Position numbers and translations under genes: made by a program. Below are positions 18,169-26,524 of a stretch of 64,000 nt of DNA, piece after piece. Under the pieces are notes generated by a model. The model did not search any database and had not been told where the DNA came from. It was given only the letters and a program-made list of their open reading frames with translations. Every line of letters starts with the position of its first letter. Position 1 is the first letter of the stretch. The stretch comes from Marivita sp041725935 (lineage in GTDB: Bacteria > Pseudomonadota > Alphaproteobacteria > Rhodobacterales > Rhodobacteraceae): NCBI GenBank assembly GCA_041725935.1, contig JBGRQD010000003.1, positions 291,734 through 355,733 of the forward strand. The letters run 5' to 3'.

Positions 18169-19497
18169 ATGAAACTACTCAAGACACTCCTGCCCGCCGC
18201 CGCGCTGATCGCGTTGCCGGTCATGGGCATGGCTCAGGAAGCTGAGGCCGCCGCGCCGACTATGGACGAAGTCGGTCCATATATCTTAACAACCTTGCTG
18301 TTCCTGATGGCAGGCTTCCTCGTGTTCTTCATGGCCGCAGGCTTTGCGATGCTCGAAGCGGGCCTCGTGCGCTCCAAGAACGTTGCGATGCAGCTGACCA
18401 AGAACATCGCGCTCTTTTCCTTTGCAGCGATCATGTACTGGCTCATCGGCTTCAACCTGATGTATCCGGGTGATGGCTGGATCATCGGCGGCTGGGTTGG
18501 TCCTTTCTTCAGCCAGACCGTGCTTGATCCGGTGGGTGTTGCCGCTGCTGACGCAGCGCTGGATTATGCGTCCATCGGTTCCGACTTCTTCTTCCAGCTG
18601 GTCTTCGTTGCTGCAACCGCATCCATCGTTTCTGGTGCCGTGGCTGAGCGCATCAAGCTGTGGCCGTTCCTCGTGTTCGTGATCCTTCTGACCGGCGTCA
18701 TGTACCCGATCTCCGGTTCCTGGCAGTGGGGCGGCGGCTGGCTGTCGGAAATGGGCTTCTCCGATTTCGCCGGTTCGACCGTTGTGCACTCCGTGGGTGG
18801 CTGGGCCGCTCTGGCCGGTGTCATCATCCTCGGGCCGCGTATCGGCAAGTACAAGGATGGACGTGTTAATCCGATCCCGGGCTCCAACCTGGCGCTCGCA
18901 ACACTTGGTACGTTCATCCTGTGGCTTGGTTGGTTCGGCTTCAACGGTGGCTCGCAGCTTGCGATGGGCACCGTGGGCGACGTGTCCGATGTGTCGCGCA
19001 TCTTTGCAAACACCAACATGGCGGCTGCGGCCGGTGCGGTGGCTGCGCTGATCATGACGCAGGTGATGTACAAGAAAGTCGACCTGACCATGGTTCTCAA
19101 CGGTGCGCTGGCGGGCCTCGTGTCGATCACGGCTGAACCGCTTGCTCCCACGCTCTTCGGCGCGCTGTGGATCGGTGCTGTCGGTGGTGTGATCGTGGTC
19201 TTTGCCGTGCCGTTCCTCGACAAGCTCAAGATCGACGACGTTGTCGGTGCCATCCCGGTCCACCTCTTCGCAGGCATCTGGGGCACGATCGCCGTGATCT
19301 TCTACGGTGAGGCAAACCTGATCACCCAGCTGATCGGTATCGCGGCCTACGGTGTCTTCACCTTCGTCGGTGCGCTGATCCTCTGGAGCATCCTCAAGGC
19401 CACCATGGGCATTCGCGTCAGCGAAGAAGACGAGATCAACGGTCTCGACATGGCGGAACTGGGCATGGAGGCCTATCCCGAATTCTCCAAAGGCTGA
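18169..19497 (+). CDS. amtB: Ammonium transporter
   Basis: The 442 residues form an Amt/Rh ammonium channel, with a cleavable signal peptide (hydrophobic 8-22, cut after MAQ or AEA) and eleven membrane segments. Visible family parts are MLEAGLVRSKN, the Phe-rich gate region, TVVHSVGGWAAL with the first pore His, and HLFAGIWGTIAV with the second. ATG at 18169 is preceded at nine bases by AGGGGA. It lies 36 bases after glnK, forming the classic glnK-amtB operon, and ends at a UUCG-loop terminator. Confidence 0.96.
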   Translation: MKLLKTLLPAAALIALPVMGMAQEAEAAAPTMDEVGPYILTTLLFLMAGFLVFFMAAGFAMLEAGLVRSKNVAMQLTKNIALFSFAAIMYWLIGFNLMYPGDGWIIGGWVGPFFSQTVLDPVGVAAADAALDYASIGSDFFFQLVFVAATASIVSGAVAERIKLWPFLVFVILLTGVMYPISGSWQWGGGWLSEMGFSDFAGSTVVHSVGGWAALAGVIILGPRIGKYKDGRVNPIPGSNLALATLGTFILWLGWFGFNGGSQLAMGTVGDVSDVSRIFANTNMAAAAGAVAALIMTQVMYKKVDLTMVLNGALAGLVSITAEPLAPTLFGALWIGAVGGVIVVFAVPFLDKLKIDDVVGAIPVHLFAGIWGTIAVIFYGEANLITQLIGIAAYGVFTFVGALILWSILKATMGIRVSEEDEINGLDMAELGMEAYPEFSKG

Positions 19498-19532
19498 TCT
19501 CCTCCTTCCTTTCAGTCTTTAGTGACCAACTG

Positions 19533-19558
19533 CCCGGGCGTTCGCGCCCGGGTTTTTT
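19533..19558 (+). terminator. Intrinsic terminator of glnK-amtB
   Basis: CCCGGGCG (19533-19540), tetraloop TTCG and CGCCCGGG (19545-19552) are followed by six T. This is a strong UUCG-capped terminator 35 bases after the amtB stop. Confidence 0.93.
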
Positions 19559-19572
19559 GTTCGGCGGATCGC

Positions 19573-20547
19573 TTATCCGCTGCCGATCAGAACACCGGCG
19601 GCAAAGACAAGGGCACCGCCCAGAACCACCTGGAAGGCGGCGCGAAAGAACGGCGTCTCCATGTACCGGTTCTGGATCCACGCAATCGCCCAGAGTTCAA
19701 TGAAGACGACGACAAACGCCGTGATCGTCGCGGTCCAGAAATCCGGAATCAGGTAGGGCAGGGCGTGGCCCAAGCCGCCGACCGTTGTCATGATGCCCGA
19801 CGCAAATCCGCGCTTGATCGGCGATCCGCGGCCCGACAATTGCCCGTCATCCGACGCGGCCTCGGTAAACCCCATGGAGATTCCCGCCCCGACCGATGCG
19901 GCGAGACCGACCAGAAATGTGGTCCAGGTGTCCTGCGTGGCAAAGGCCGTGGCAAAGATCGGCGCCAGCGTCGACACCGATCCGTCCATCAGACCGGCCA
20001 GCCCAGGTTGCACCCATGTCAGAATGAACCGACGTCGGGCGTTCTCTTCTTCGCTGCTGCGGCTATCCTCTGTCAGGTGGTCTTGCTCGAGTTTTTCCGC
20101 AGTGTTCTGGTGACCCGCCTCGGCTGCCGCCAGATCTCCGAGCAGCTTTCGCGTCGCCGCATCGGTCGTCCGCTTGGCTGCAGCAAGGTAGAACCGCTCC
20201 GCCTCGCGTTCCATTGCTTCGGCTTCGGCGCGGATGCGGTCGATCCCGAGGTTCTCGACCAGCCAGACGGGGCGGCGTGCATAATAACCCGCCACGTGTT
20301 CCCGGCGGATCAGTGGGATCACGTCTCCGAACCGGTCGCGATGGAGCTCGACAAGACGTATGCGATGCCCGTCCTCTTCTGCTGCCATGCCGTCAAAGAT
20401 CGCCGCGGTGGCCGGGTACTCGCCGCGCAACCGCTCAGCGTAGGACCGGTAGATCCGTGCATCGTCTTCCTCGGATGAAATCGCCAGCGCGAGGATTTCC
20501 TGTTCTGACAGGTCAGAGAAACGGCGTCGGTTGAATGTAAATCGCAT
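19573..20547 (-). CDS. mbfA: Membrane-bound ferritin-like iron exporter (MbfA, Er-VIT1)
   Basis: The 324 residues join an N-terminal ferritin-like (erythrin/rubrerythrin-type) di-iron domain to a C-terminal VIT1/CCC1 membrane domain. The diiron helices show SEEDDARIYRSYAERL, AEEDGHRIRL, EREAERFYLAA and AAAEAGHQNTA. The membrane part holds VQPGLAGLMDGSVSTLAPIF and four further segments. MbfA proteins of Bradyrhizobium and Agrobacterium export iron and protect against peroxide. ATG at 20547 gives MRFTFNRRRFSDLSEQEIL; an in-frame upstream extension is not conserved. It is divergent from a TetR gene with a palindromic operator in between. Confidence 0.9.
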   Translation of the reverse strand: MRFTFNRRRFSDLSEQEILALAISSEEDDARIYRSYAERLRGEYPATAAIFDGMAAEEDGHRIRLVELHRDRFGDVIPLIRREHVAGYYARRPVWLVENLGIDRIRAEAEAMEREAERFYLAAAKRTTDAATRKLLGDLAAAEAGHQNTAEKLEQDHLTEDSRSSEEENARRRFILTWVQPGLAGLMDGSVSTLAPIFATAFATQDTWTTFLVGLAASVGAGISMGFTEAASDDGQLSGRGSPIKRGFASGIMTTVGGLGHALPYLIPDFWTATITAFVVVFIELWAIAWIQNRYMETPFFRAAFQVVLGGALVFAAGVLIGSG

Positions 20548-20640
20548 GAGACATTCCTTAAGTCGTCTTGGGGTCACATGTGCCTTGGCGGCAGGCGGGT
20601 TGTATTCCGAAAGGCGCACCACACATCCCTACTTGCGAGA

Positions 20641-20658
20641 CTAAACCGATCTGTTTAG
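20641..20658. promoter_or_regulatory. TetR-type operator palindrome
   Basis: CTAAAC-CGATCT-GTTTAG is a perfect 6-6-6 inverted repeat placed 27 bases before the TetR start and 93 bases before the divergent mbfA start. This is where an autoregulatory operator is expected. Control of both genes by the TetR protein is inferred. Confidence 0.6.
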
Positions 20659-20685
20659 ATTCTGAACGCGACATAAGGGATAAGA

Positions 20686-21327
20686 ATGGCAACCGCGCAG
20701 GCGCAAATTCGCAAAGGCCGAAAGTTCGATCAGGTGGTCGAAGGCGCGCGGGAAGTGTTCCTGCGGGATGGCTTCGAAGGGGCAAGCGTCGATGACATCG
20801 CCCGCGCGGCAGGCGTGTCGAAGGCCACGCTCTACAGCTATTTCCCTGACAAGCGACTTCTGTTCATGGAGGTCGCAACGCGCCAGTGCAAGGAACAGGC
20901 CCAGACGTCGATCGAGAACATCGACAGCTCCCGTCCTCCGCGCGAGGTGCTGTCGCGCGTCGCACAGCAGTTCCTGGGTTTCATCTATTCCGAGATGGGC
21001 CAGCGGATCTTTCGTATCTGTGTCGCCGAGGCGGATCGCTTCCCGCAACTGGGTCAGGAATTCTATCATTCCGGCCCGATGATCATGCGGACTGCGGTGG
21101 TGAATTACCTGCGGGAGGCGGCCAACCGCAACGAACTTCGGATTGCCGATTTCGACTTGGCGGCAGATCAGTTCGCCGAACTGTGCAAGGCAGATCTCTG
21201 GCCCAAGCTTGTGTTCGGCATCATTCGCACCGTGTCCGAAGCTGAAAAGGCGCGGGTGATCGACGGGGCTGTCACGACGTTTCTGGCGCGTTACGGAGCC
21301 GAGGACGCGGCGCCCATGACGGCCTGA
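20686..21327 (+). CDS. TetR/AcrR-family transcriptional regulator
   Basis: The 213 residues have an N-terminal TetR helix-turn-helix (VFLRDGFEGASVDDIARAAG followed by VSKATLYSYFPDK). A C-terminal ligand domain of the TetR_C_7/AefR-like type follows (FIYSEMGQRIFRICVAEADRFPQ). The ligand is unknown. ATG at 20686 is preceded by AAGGGA at a spacing of five. It is divergent from mbfA and shares a palindrome-bearing promoter with it. Its last 37 bases overlap the convergent B12-domain gene. Confidence 0.92.
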   Translation: MATAQAQIRKGRKFDQVVEGAREVFLRDGFEGASVDDIARAAGVSKATLYSYFPDKRLLFMEVATRQCKEQAQTSIENIDSSRPPREVLSRVAQQFLGFIYSEMGQRIFRICVAEADRFPQLGQEFYHSGPMIMRTAVVNYLREAANRNELRIADFDLAADQFAELCKADLWPKLVFGIIRTVSEAEKARVIDGAVTTFLARYGAEDAAPMTA

Positions 21328-22106
21328 TACAGCGACTCGAGCGTTTCCAAGGCATGATCCATCGATGACGCCGCCGCATCGGCCCCGGTCCGGATCGCGA
21401 TGTCCTTTTCAATCTGCACGATATTTCCACTGATAAAGATCAGAGACCTGGGCGCGGCGATTCGCAATTCGACAATGGTGCGTGCCAGCGCGCGCACGCG
21501 GGCTGCGCCCGAGGCGGACAGGCCGATAATTGGATAGCCGCCGTCATGCGCGATCTTGCACAGTTCGGTCTCACTCCGCCCGACCTGCAGATCGATATGC
21601 CATCCCTTGCCGCGGAGAACCTCTGCCGCCATCGTCACGCCCAGCACATGCTGTTCGCCGGGTACCGTTGCAAACAGCGCCTCGCGGTGCCCCCGGACGG
21701 GAATATGTGGCGTGGCGATTCGCAGGTCGCGCAGCATGTGGAGCATCCGGCCCGCCGCAATGGCCACATCGCTGAAATGGATGATGTCCTGTTCCCACCA
21801 TTCGCCCAACCTGTACGCGGCGGCGGCAATGTAGGACAGGCACAGTTTCTGGTGGCTGGCCCCGCGCTCATGCGCACGCAGGATGATGCGCTTGGCGTCT
21901 TCTGCGGTTGGTTCGACAAGTGCAATGCAGAACGCGTCCAGATCGACCTCGCTGAGGTCCGCATTCGCCTGACGCGAGATATGCGACAGCCGTGTGATCA
22001 CCTCTTGTGCCATGACAAGCAGCGATGCGTCGGATAACCGTTTGTCTTGTCCGCGCATATCGTCGTCGATAGCACGCACCACGATCGGTGTGTCGATAAT
22101 CAGCAT
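21291..22106 (-). CDS. B12-binding-domain protein, PpaA/AerR-like
   Basis: A 271-residue soluble protein with the two-part layout of AerR/PpaA. A helical module contains EWWEQDIIHFSDVAIAAGRML, and a Rossmann-like cobalamin-binding domain starts with GEQHVLGVTMAAEVLRGKG, a variant of the DxHxxG motif in which Glu replaces Asp. The Rossmann part continues with IIGLSASGAARVRALARTI and SLIFISGNIV. In Rhodobacter such proteins bind cobalamin or haem and act as anti-repressors of CrtJ/PpsR. No photosynthesis genes are in the window, so the target here is unknown. The 3' end overlaps the TetR gene by 37 bases on the opposite strand. Confidence 0.8.
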   Translation of the reverse strand: MLIIDTPIVVRAIDDDMRGQDKRLSDASLLVMAQEVITRLSHISRQANADLSEVDLDAFCIALVEPTAEDAKRIILRAHERGASHQKLCLSYIAAAAYRLGEWWEQDIIHFSDVAIAAGRMLHMLRDLRIATPHIPVRGHREALFATVPGEQHVLGVTMAAEVLRGKGWHIDLQVGRSETELCKIAHDGGYPIIGLSASGAARVRALARTIVELRIAAPRSLIFISGNIVQIEKDIAIRTGADAAASSMDHALETLESLYQAVMGAASSAP

Positions 22107-22224
22107 AGTCAGGTCTCCAACGCGCAGAACGCAGAAACCCCTCGTCCCCGGATTGAGGATGGCATGATGCTGTCAAATCCGCAATGCGTGTTCTTCGCGG
22201 TTTGGGAAAACCGGGAAATGCACG

Positions 22225-22935
22225 TCAGTCCCGGCGTCGGACCATGAGCTGGTTGTTGGACCCGCGCTTGACTTCGAGCACCTTCATGTCCGCAACCAGA
22301 TCGCTCAGCTTGCGCTTGCCATAGGTGCGGGTGTCGAAATCGGGATTGGCCGACACGATGTTCTGGCCCAACTGCCCGAGCCGATACCATTCGTCGTCCT
22401 GGTCGATCGCGTCCATCGCTTTGAGGATCAGATTGCGCGCCTCGTTCAGGTTGCCCTTGGGCGTGGGTTTGGCCGCCGCGCTGTCCGACTCCGGGCCGCC
22501 TTCCAGGTTTTCGAGGAAGATGAACCGCTTGCAGGCCCGGCGGAAGGCCTCGGGCGTTTTCTGCATGCCCATCCCGTACACCTCGAGCCCCTGTTCGCGC
22601 AGTCGCTGCGCCAGACGGGTGAAATCGCTGTCGGAACTGACCAGCACAAACCCACCGAACCGTCCCGTATGCATGAGGTCCATCGCGTCGATAACCAGCG
22701 CGATGTCGCTGGCGTTCTTGCCGACGGTGTTTGCGGGCTGGTGGTGCGGGACAAGCCCGAACTCCGCCTGCACCTTGGACCAGCCCGACATCTGCTGGCT
22801 TGAGAAGTCGCCGTAACAGCGCCGCACGCTTGCTTCGCCAAGCGATGCGATCTCGTCGAAAATCGCCGATGTGTATTTCGGAGACGTGTTGTCCGCGTCG
22901 ATCAGAACGGCCAGCAAAAGAGGAGTGTCGGACAT
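22225..22935 (-). CDS. NYN-domain (PIN-like) protein with LOTUS/OST-HTH domain
   Basis: The 236 residues combine an N-terminal NYN nuclease domain with a C-terminal LOTUS (OST-HTH) domain. The NYN part has AVLIDADNTSP at 9-19, SDIALVIDAMDLMHTG and FVLVSSDSDFTRLAQRLREQG, which supply the acidic metal-binding residues. The LOTUS part is LGQLGQNIVSANPDFDTRTY onwards. The architecture suggests an RNA-binding endoribonuclease; the substrate is unknown. A second, LabA-like NYN protein is encoded at 61484-62056. Confidence 0.87.
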   Translation of the reverse strand: MSDTPLLLAVLIDADNTSPKYTSAIFDEIASLGEASVRRCYGDFSSQQMSGWSKVQAEFGLVPHHQPANTVGKNASDIALVIDAMDLMHTGRFGGFVLVSSDSDFTRLAQRLREQGLEVYGMGMQKTPEAFRRACKRFIFLENLEGGPESDSAAAKPTPKGNLNEARNLILKAMDAIDQDDEWYRLGQLGQNIVSANPDFDTRTYGKRKLSDLVADMKVLEVKRGSNNQLMVRRRD

Positions 22936-23042
22936 GTCTCAGAAACCTTGTTCGGCGTGATCTGGTTCCTGCAGACAGTCACCAGCTTGATCGAAAGGAC
23001 CGGCGAGCAATGCTGTCCGCCGATCCCGTTTCCTTTGGCAGA

Positions 23043-24848
23043 TCATTCGCCAAGCGCAATGCCTTCGCGGCGCGGATCTGCGCCGCCGGTCAGGACATCA
23101 CCCACAGCGATGGCGTGCAGGCCGGAATTCAACCCTTGCACGCTGACCTCGAACCCCAGCTCCGTCAACGCGGTTTCCAGATCTGCCGCCGATGTGCCTG
23201 CCTCGATGTCGAACGGTCCAAAGCGGTTGACCAGGTGCGGCATCGCCACGGCCTGTTGCACGTCCATGTTCCAATCGACATGCGCGATGATCGCCTGTGC
23301 GACGTAGCCGATGATCCGGCTGCCACCCGGCGATCCGATCACCAGCGACGGCGCGCCAGCCGTCATCACGATGGTCGGGGCCATCGAGGACCGCGGTCGC
23401 TTGCCCGGCTCCAGCCGGTTGGCGATGGGTCGTCCATCAGCATGGGTGCGGAACGAGAAATCGGTAAGCTCATTGTTCAGCAGGAACCCCCGTACGAACA
23501 GCCGCGATCCGAACCCGTTCTCGATGGTTGTCGTCATCGACAGCGCGTTACCGTGGCTGTCCACGATCGAGATATGCGAGGTCGACGGCAGCTCAAGGCT
23601 CTCGTCCGGCGCCAGCAACATCGCGTGGTCCCATTCGGGATTGCCCGGTGCTACCTCCGGCAAGGCATCATCCCCGCTCAGAAGCTCGCCGCGCTCGGCA
23701 AGGTACTCTGGCGCAACAAGACCTTTGGTTGGCATCGGCACGAAATCGGTGTCGGCCATGTACAGACCGCGATCCGCAAAGGCGAGCCGCGACGCATCCC
23801 CGATCAGCCGCCACGCCTCGGCGCTGTCCGGGCCGAGGGCGGCAAGGTCATAGCCATCCAGCATCCCAAGGATCTGCCCAACGGTCAAAGCGCCGGAAGA
23901 CGGCGGCCCCATTCCGCAAACCTCATGCGCACGGTAGGGCACACAAACTGGTTCGCGCTCCTTGACCTCGTAAAGCGCCAAGTCGGCCGCCGACAGAACG
24001 CCCGGATTGCCTGCTGCGGTGCGCACGGTGGCCACGATATCGGACGCGATGGGGCCAGTATAGAACGCCTCTGCCCCTTGGGCCGCGATCAGGCGCAGGG
24101 TGTTGGCGTAATCCGGGTTTGCCAGCGTATCGCCTGCCGCAATCGGAGTGCCGCCGGGAAAGAAATAGTCTTGCGTGGCGCGGAACCGCCCCAGCCGGGT
24201 GGCATCGCCCACAACCAGTTCGGCAAGGCGCGGCGACACGGTGAACCCGCCCTCGGCCAGTTCAATCGCCTCCGCAAATAACCCCGCCCAGTCCGAGCGC
24301 CCCCACTTGTCATGCGCCGCCTGCATCAGCGCGGGTGTCCCCGGCGTGCCGACAGACCGTCCCCCGACCACTGCGTCGAAGAACCCCATCGGTTCGCCTT
24401 CGGGTGTCTGGAACAGCGTCGGCGTCGCTTCCAGTGGGGCTGTCTCGCGCCCGTCGAGCGTTGTCACCTCGCCGCTGTTCGCATCGTACCAGACCAGAAA
24501 CGCGCCACCGCCCAGTCCCGAACTTTGCGGCTCGACCAGTCCCAGAACCGCCTGCACCGCGACCATCGCGTCGGCGGCTGTCCCGCCATCGCGCAGCACC
24601 CGTGCGCCCGCTTCAACGGCCAGCGGGTGTGCCGCGCTTACCATCCAGTCCTGCGCCTCCACCGGGCGCCCCGCGCCCTTGAGGATCAGCGCATCTGTTG
24701 CCGCCTGCGACAGGCCGCCATAGGCGGTGGTGGTGTCGGTCACCGCTTCGGGGGCCACGGCGTCAGCGGTCTGCTGTGCAAACCCGGTCGTTGCCGCCAA
24801 GCCGAAGCCCAGCGAGACCGTCAAAACCCAACTTGTGTAACGTGACAT
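23043..24848 (-). CDS. ggt: Gamma-glutamyltransferase
   Basis: A 601-residue periplasmic gamma-glutamyltransferase precursor that splits glutathione and other gamma-glutamyl compounds. It has a signal peptide (residues 1-24, cut after GFA). The autocatalytic Thr lies in STSHISIVDSHGNALSMTT, and GMGPPSSGALTVGQIL and IGSPGGSRIIGYVAQ are typical small-subunit glycine and serine loops. The start at ATG 24848 gives MSRYTSWVLTVSLG; upstream in-frame codons are not signal-like. It is 108 bases downstream of the glutathione-dependent formaldehyde dehydrogenase gene on the same strand, a sensible glutathione-related pair. Confidence 0.94.
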   Translation of the reverse strand: MSRYTSWVLTVSLGFGLAATTGFAQQTADAVAPEAVTDTTTAYGGLSQAATDALILKGAGRPVEAQDWMVSAAHPLAVEAGARVLRDGGTAADAMVAVQAVLGLVEPQSSGLGGGAFLVWYDANSGEVTTLDGRETAPLEATPTLFQTPEGEPMGFFDAVVGGRSVGTPGTPALMQAAHDKWGRSDWAGLFAEAIELAEGGFTVSPRLAELVVGDATRLGRFRATQDYFFPGGTPIAAGDTLANPDYANTLRLIAAQGAEAFYTGPIASDIVATVRTAAGNPGVLSAADLALYEVKEREPVCVPYRAHEVCGMGPPSSGALTVGQILGMLDGYDLAALGPDSAEAWRLIGDASRLAFADRGLYMADTDFVPMPTKGLVAPEYLAERGELLSGDDALPEVAPGNPEWDHAMLLAPDESLELPSTSHISIVDSHGNALSMTTTIENGFGSRLFVRGFLLNNELTDFSFRTHADGRPIANRLEPGKRPRSSMAPTIVMTAGAPSLVIGSPGGSRIIGYVAQAIIAHVDWNMDVQQAVAMPHLVNRFGPFDIEAGTSAADLETALTELGFEVSVQGLNSGLHAIAVGDVLTGGADPRREGIALGE

Positions 24849-24956
24849 GAGGCAAACTCCCTTTGTGAAATGAAAAATCCCCGCGCGGAACGACCCGCAC
24901 GCGCACAAAACCGGAACTCTGTCTGCGCAGGGGCGCAGGGCCCCCGGACACAAGGT

Positions 24957-26069
24957 TTAGTAGATCACGACCGACCTGATGCTTTCGCCTGCATGCATCA
25001 GGTCGAAGCCCTTGTTGATGTCCTCGAGCGGCATGGTGTGGGTGATCATCGGATCGATCTCGATCTTCCCGTCCATGTACCAATCCACGATCTTGGGCAC
25101 ATCGGTGCGCCCGCGCGCGCCACCAAACGCCGTGCCTTTCCAGGTCCGCCCGGTGACAAGCTGGAACGGACGTGTGCTGATCTCGGCGCCCGCAGGAGCC
25201 ACGCCGATGATGATCGACTCGCCCCAGCCCTTGTGCGCGCATTCCAGCGCATCGCGCATCACCTTGACGTTGCCGGTGGCATCGAACGTGTAATCCGCGC
25301 CGCCCTTGGTCAGGTTGACGAGATAAGGCACCAGATCGCCCTCGACTTCCTTGGGGTTCACGAAATCCGTCATGCCGAAACGCGTCGCCATCGCGACCTT
25401 GTCGGGGTTGATGTCGACACCGACGATCTGATCCGCACCGGCAAGGCGCAGACCCTGAATGACATTGAGGCCGATGCCGCCCAGACCGAACACGATGGCA
25501 CGGCTGCCGATCTCGACCTTGGCGGTGTTGATGACCGCACCGACGCCCGTGGTCACACCGCAGCCGATATAGCACACCTTGTCGAAGGGCGCGTCTTCGC
25601 GAATCTTGGCCAGCGCGATTTCCGGCAGGACCGTGTGGTTGGAAAAAGTCGAGCAGCCCATGTAATGCAGGATCGGATCACCGTCCAAGGTGCTGAAGCG
25701 TGATGAACCGTCTGGCATCAGGCCCTGTCCCTGCGTGGTCCGGATCGCCTGACAGAGGTTGGTCTTGGGGTGCAGGCAGTAATCGCATTCGCGGCATTCC
25801 GGGGTGTAAAGCGGGATCACGTGATCGCCCGGCTTGAGGCTTGTCACACCTGCGCCGACCTCGAGAACAACGCCCGCGCCCTCATGGCCGAGAATCGCCG
25901 GAAAGATACCCTCGGGGTCTGCACCGGAGCGGGTGAACTCGTCAGTGTGGCAAATTCCGGTTGCCTTGATCTCGACAAGCACTTCACCGGCGCGGGGCCC
26001 TTCGAGGTTCACCTCCATGACTTCCAACGGTTTTCCGGCTTGAATGGCGACTGCGGCACGTGTGCGCAT
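24957..26069 (-). CDS. S-(hydroxymethyl)glutathione dehydrogenase / class III alcohol dehydrogenase
   Basis: The 370 residues are a full-length class III alcohol dehydrogenase, which oxidises S-hydroxymethylglutathione formed from formaldehyde and can reduce S-nitrosoglutathione. The catalytic zinc region GICHTDEFTRSGADPEG and GHEGAGVV are present, as is the structural-zinc cluster with four Cys in CRECDYCLHPKTNLC. The NAD fold is GLGGIGLNVIQG. ATG at 26069 gives the family start MRTRAAVAIQAGKPL; the frame continues upstream without similarity. The S-formylglutathione hydrolase partner is not in the window. Equivalent symbols in use are frmA, adhC, adhI and flhA. Confidence 0.95.
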   Translation of the reverse strand: MRTRAAVAIQAGKPLEVMEVNLEGPRAGEVLVEIKATGICHTDEFTRSGADPEGIFPAILGHEGAGVVLEVGAGVTSLKPGDHVIPLYTPECRECDYCLHPKTNLCQAIRTTQGQGLMPDGSSRFSTLDGDPILHYMGCSTFSNHTVLPEIALAKIREDAPFDKVCYIGCGVTTGVGAVINTAKVEIGSRAIVFGLGGIGLNVIQGLRLAGADQIVGVDINPDKVAMATRFGMTDFVNPKEVEGDLVPYLVNLTKGGADYTFDATGNVKVMRDALECAHKGWGESIIIGVAPAGAEISTRPFQLVTGRTWKGTAFGGARGRTDVPKIVDWYMDGKIEIDPMITHTMPLEDINKGFDLMHAGESIRSVVIY

Positions 26070-26156
26070 GATGATTTTCCCTCGTCTGTTTTCCGAAACC
26101 TTGCGGGAAAGCTTCGGGTTTGCAAGCATTGGCATGAATAATGGAAAGGTTTCTTC

Positions 26157-26423
26157 ATGCGGATTTATTGTATTCTCGGTCTTTGTCTTGGTCTCGCGGC
26201 CTGTCAGGAAGTCACTGTTGCGGAACGGCCGGCCGAATCCTGCGGCGCCGAAGAGATGTCGCACCTGATGGGACTGCAACGCGCCCAACTGGAAAACATC
26301 GCCTTCTCGCAACCCAATCGCATTCTTGGCCCGAATGACGCGGCAACGATGGATTTCCGGGGTGAGCGGGTGAATTTCCTGCTGGATGACAGCGGCACGG
26401 TGGTGCGCATTTATTGCGGTTGA
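26157..26423 (+). CDS. I78-family peptidase-inhibitor lipoprotein
   Basis: An 88-residue small lipoprotein with a signal sequence and lipobox LAAC (Cys16). The mature part matches inhibitor family I78: CGAEEMSHLMGLQRAQL, then TMDFRGERVNFLLDD and the terminal VVRIYCG with the second Cys. Fungal and bacterial I78 proteins inhibit serine proteases such as elastase; a role in protecting the envelope is inferred. It lies alone between the divergent adhC-type gene and imuB. Confidence 0.78.
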   Translation: MRIYCILGLCLGLAACQEVTVAERPAESCGAEEMSHLMGLQRAQLENIAFSQPNRILGPNDAATMDFRGERVNFLLDDSGTVVRIYCG

Positions 26424-26484
26424 TGCTGTAGGGCAGATGTGGCGGCCCGGCGCTCTCTGATCTCGACTCGTCGGGGGCTGAGAG

Positions 26485-26505
26485 TATATAGAACAAAAGA
26501 AGAAC
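26485..26505 (+). promoter_or_regulatory. LexA (SOS) box with -10 element of imuB
   Basis: GAAC-AAAAGAA-GAAC at 26491-26505 is a perfect match to the alphaproteobacterial LexA site GAAC-N7-GAAC. A -10-like TATATA lies directly before it at 26485-26490, so bound LexA would cover the expected start site. The imuB ATG is 20 bases further on. Confidence 0.85.
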
Positions 26506-26524
26506 AAACGCTGCCGCGAGTCTC

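Noticed and set aside
20548..20685. Irr/iron-control element before mbfA
   Set aside because: TTTAGATTCTGAA resembles half of an iron-control box but the second half does not match; the CTAAAC-N6-GTTTAG palindrome explains the region better.
22731..24281. Plus-strand frame of 516 codons over the NYN and gamma-glutamyltransferase genes
   Set aside because: Antisense to two clear genes, crosses their intergenic gap, and shows no domain.
26424..26524. Remnant of imuA upstream of imuB
   Set aside because: Only a seven-codon frame is present; the region is accounted for by a promoter and LexA box.
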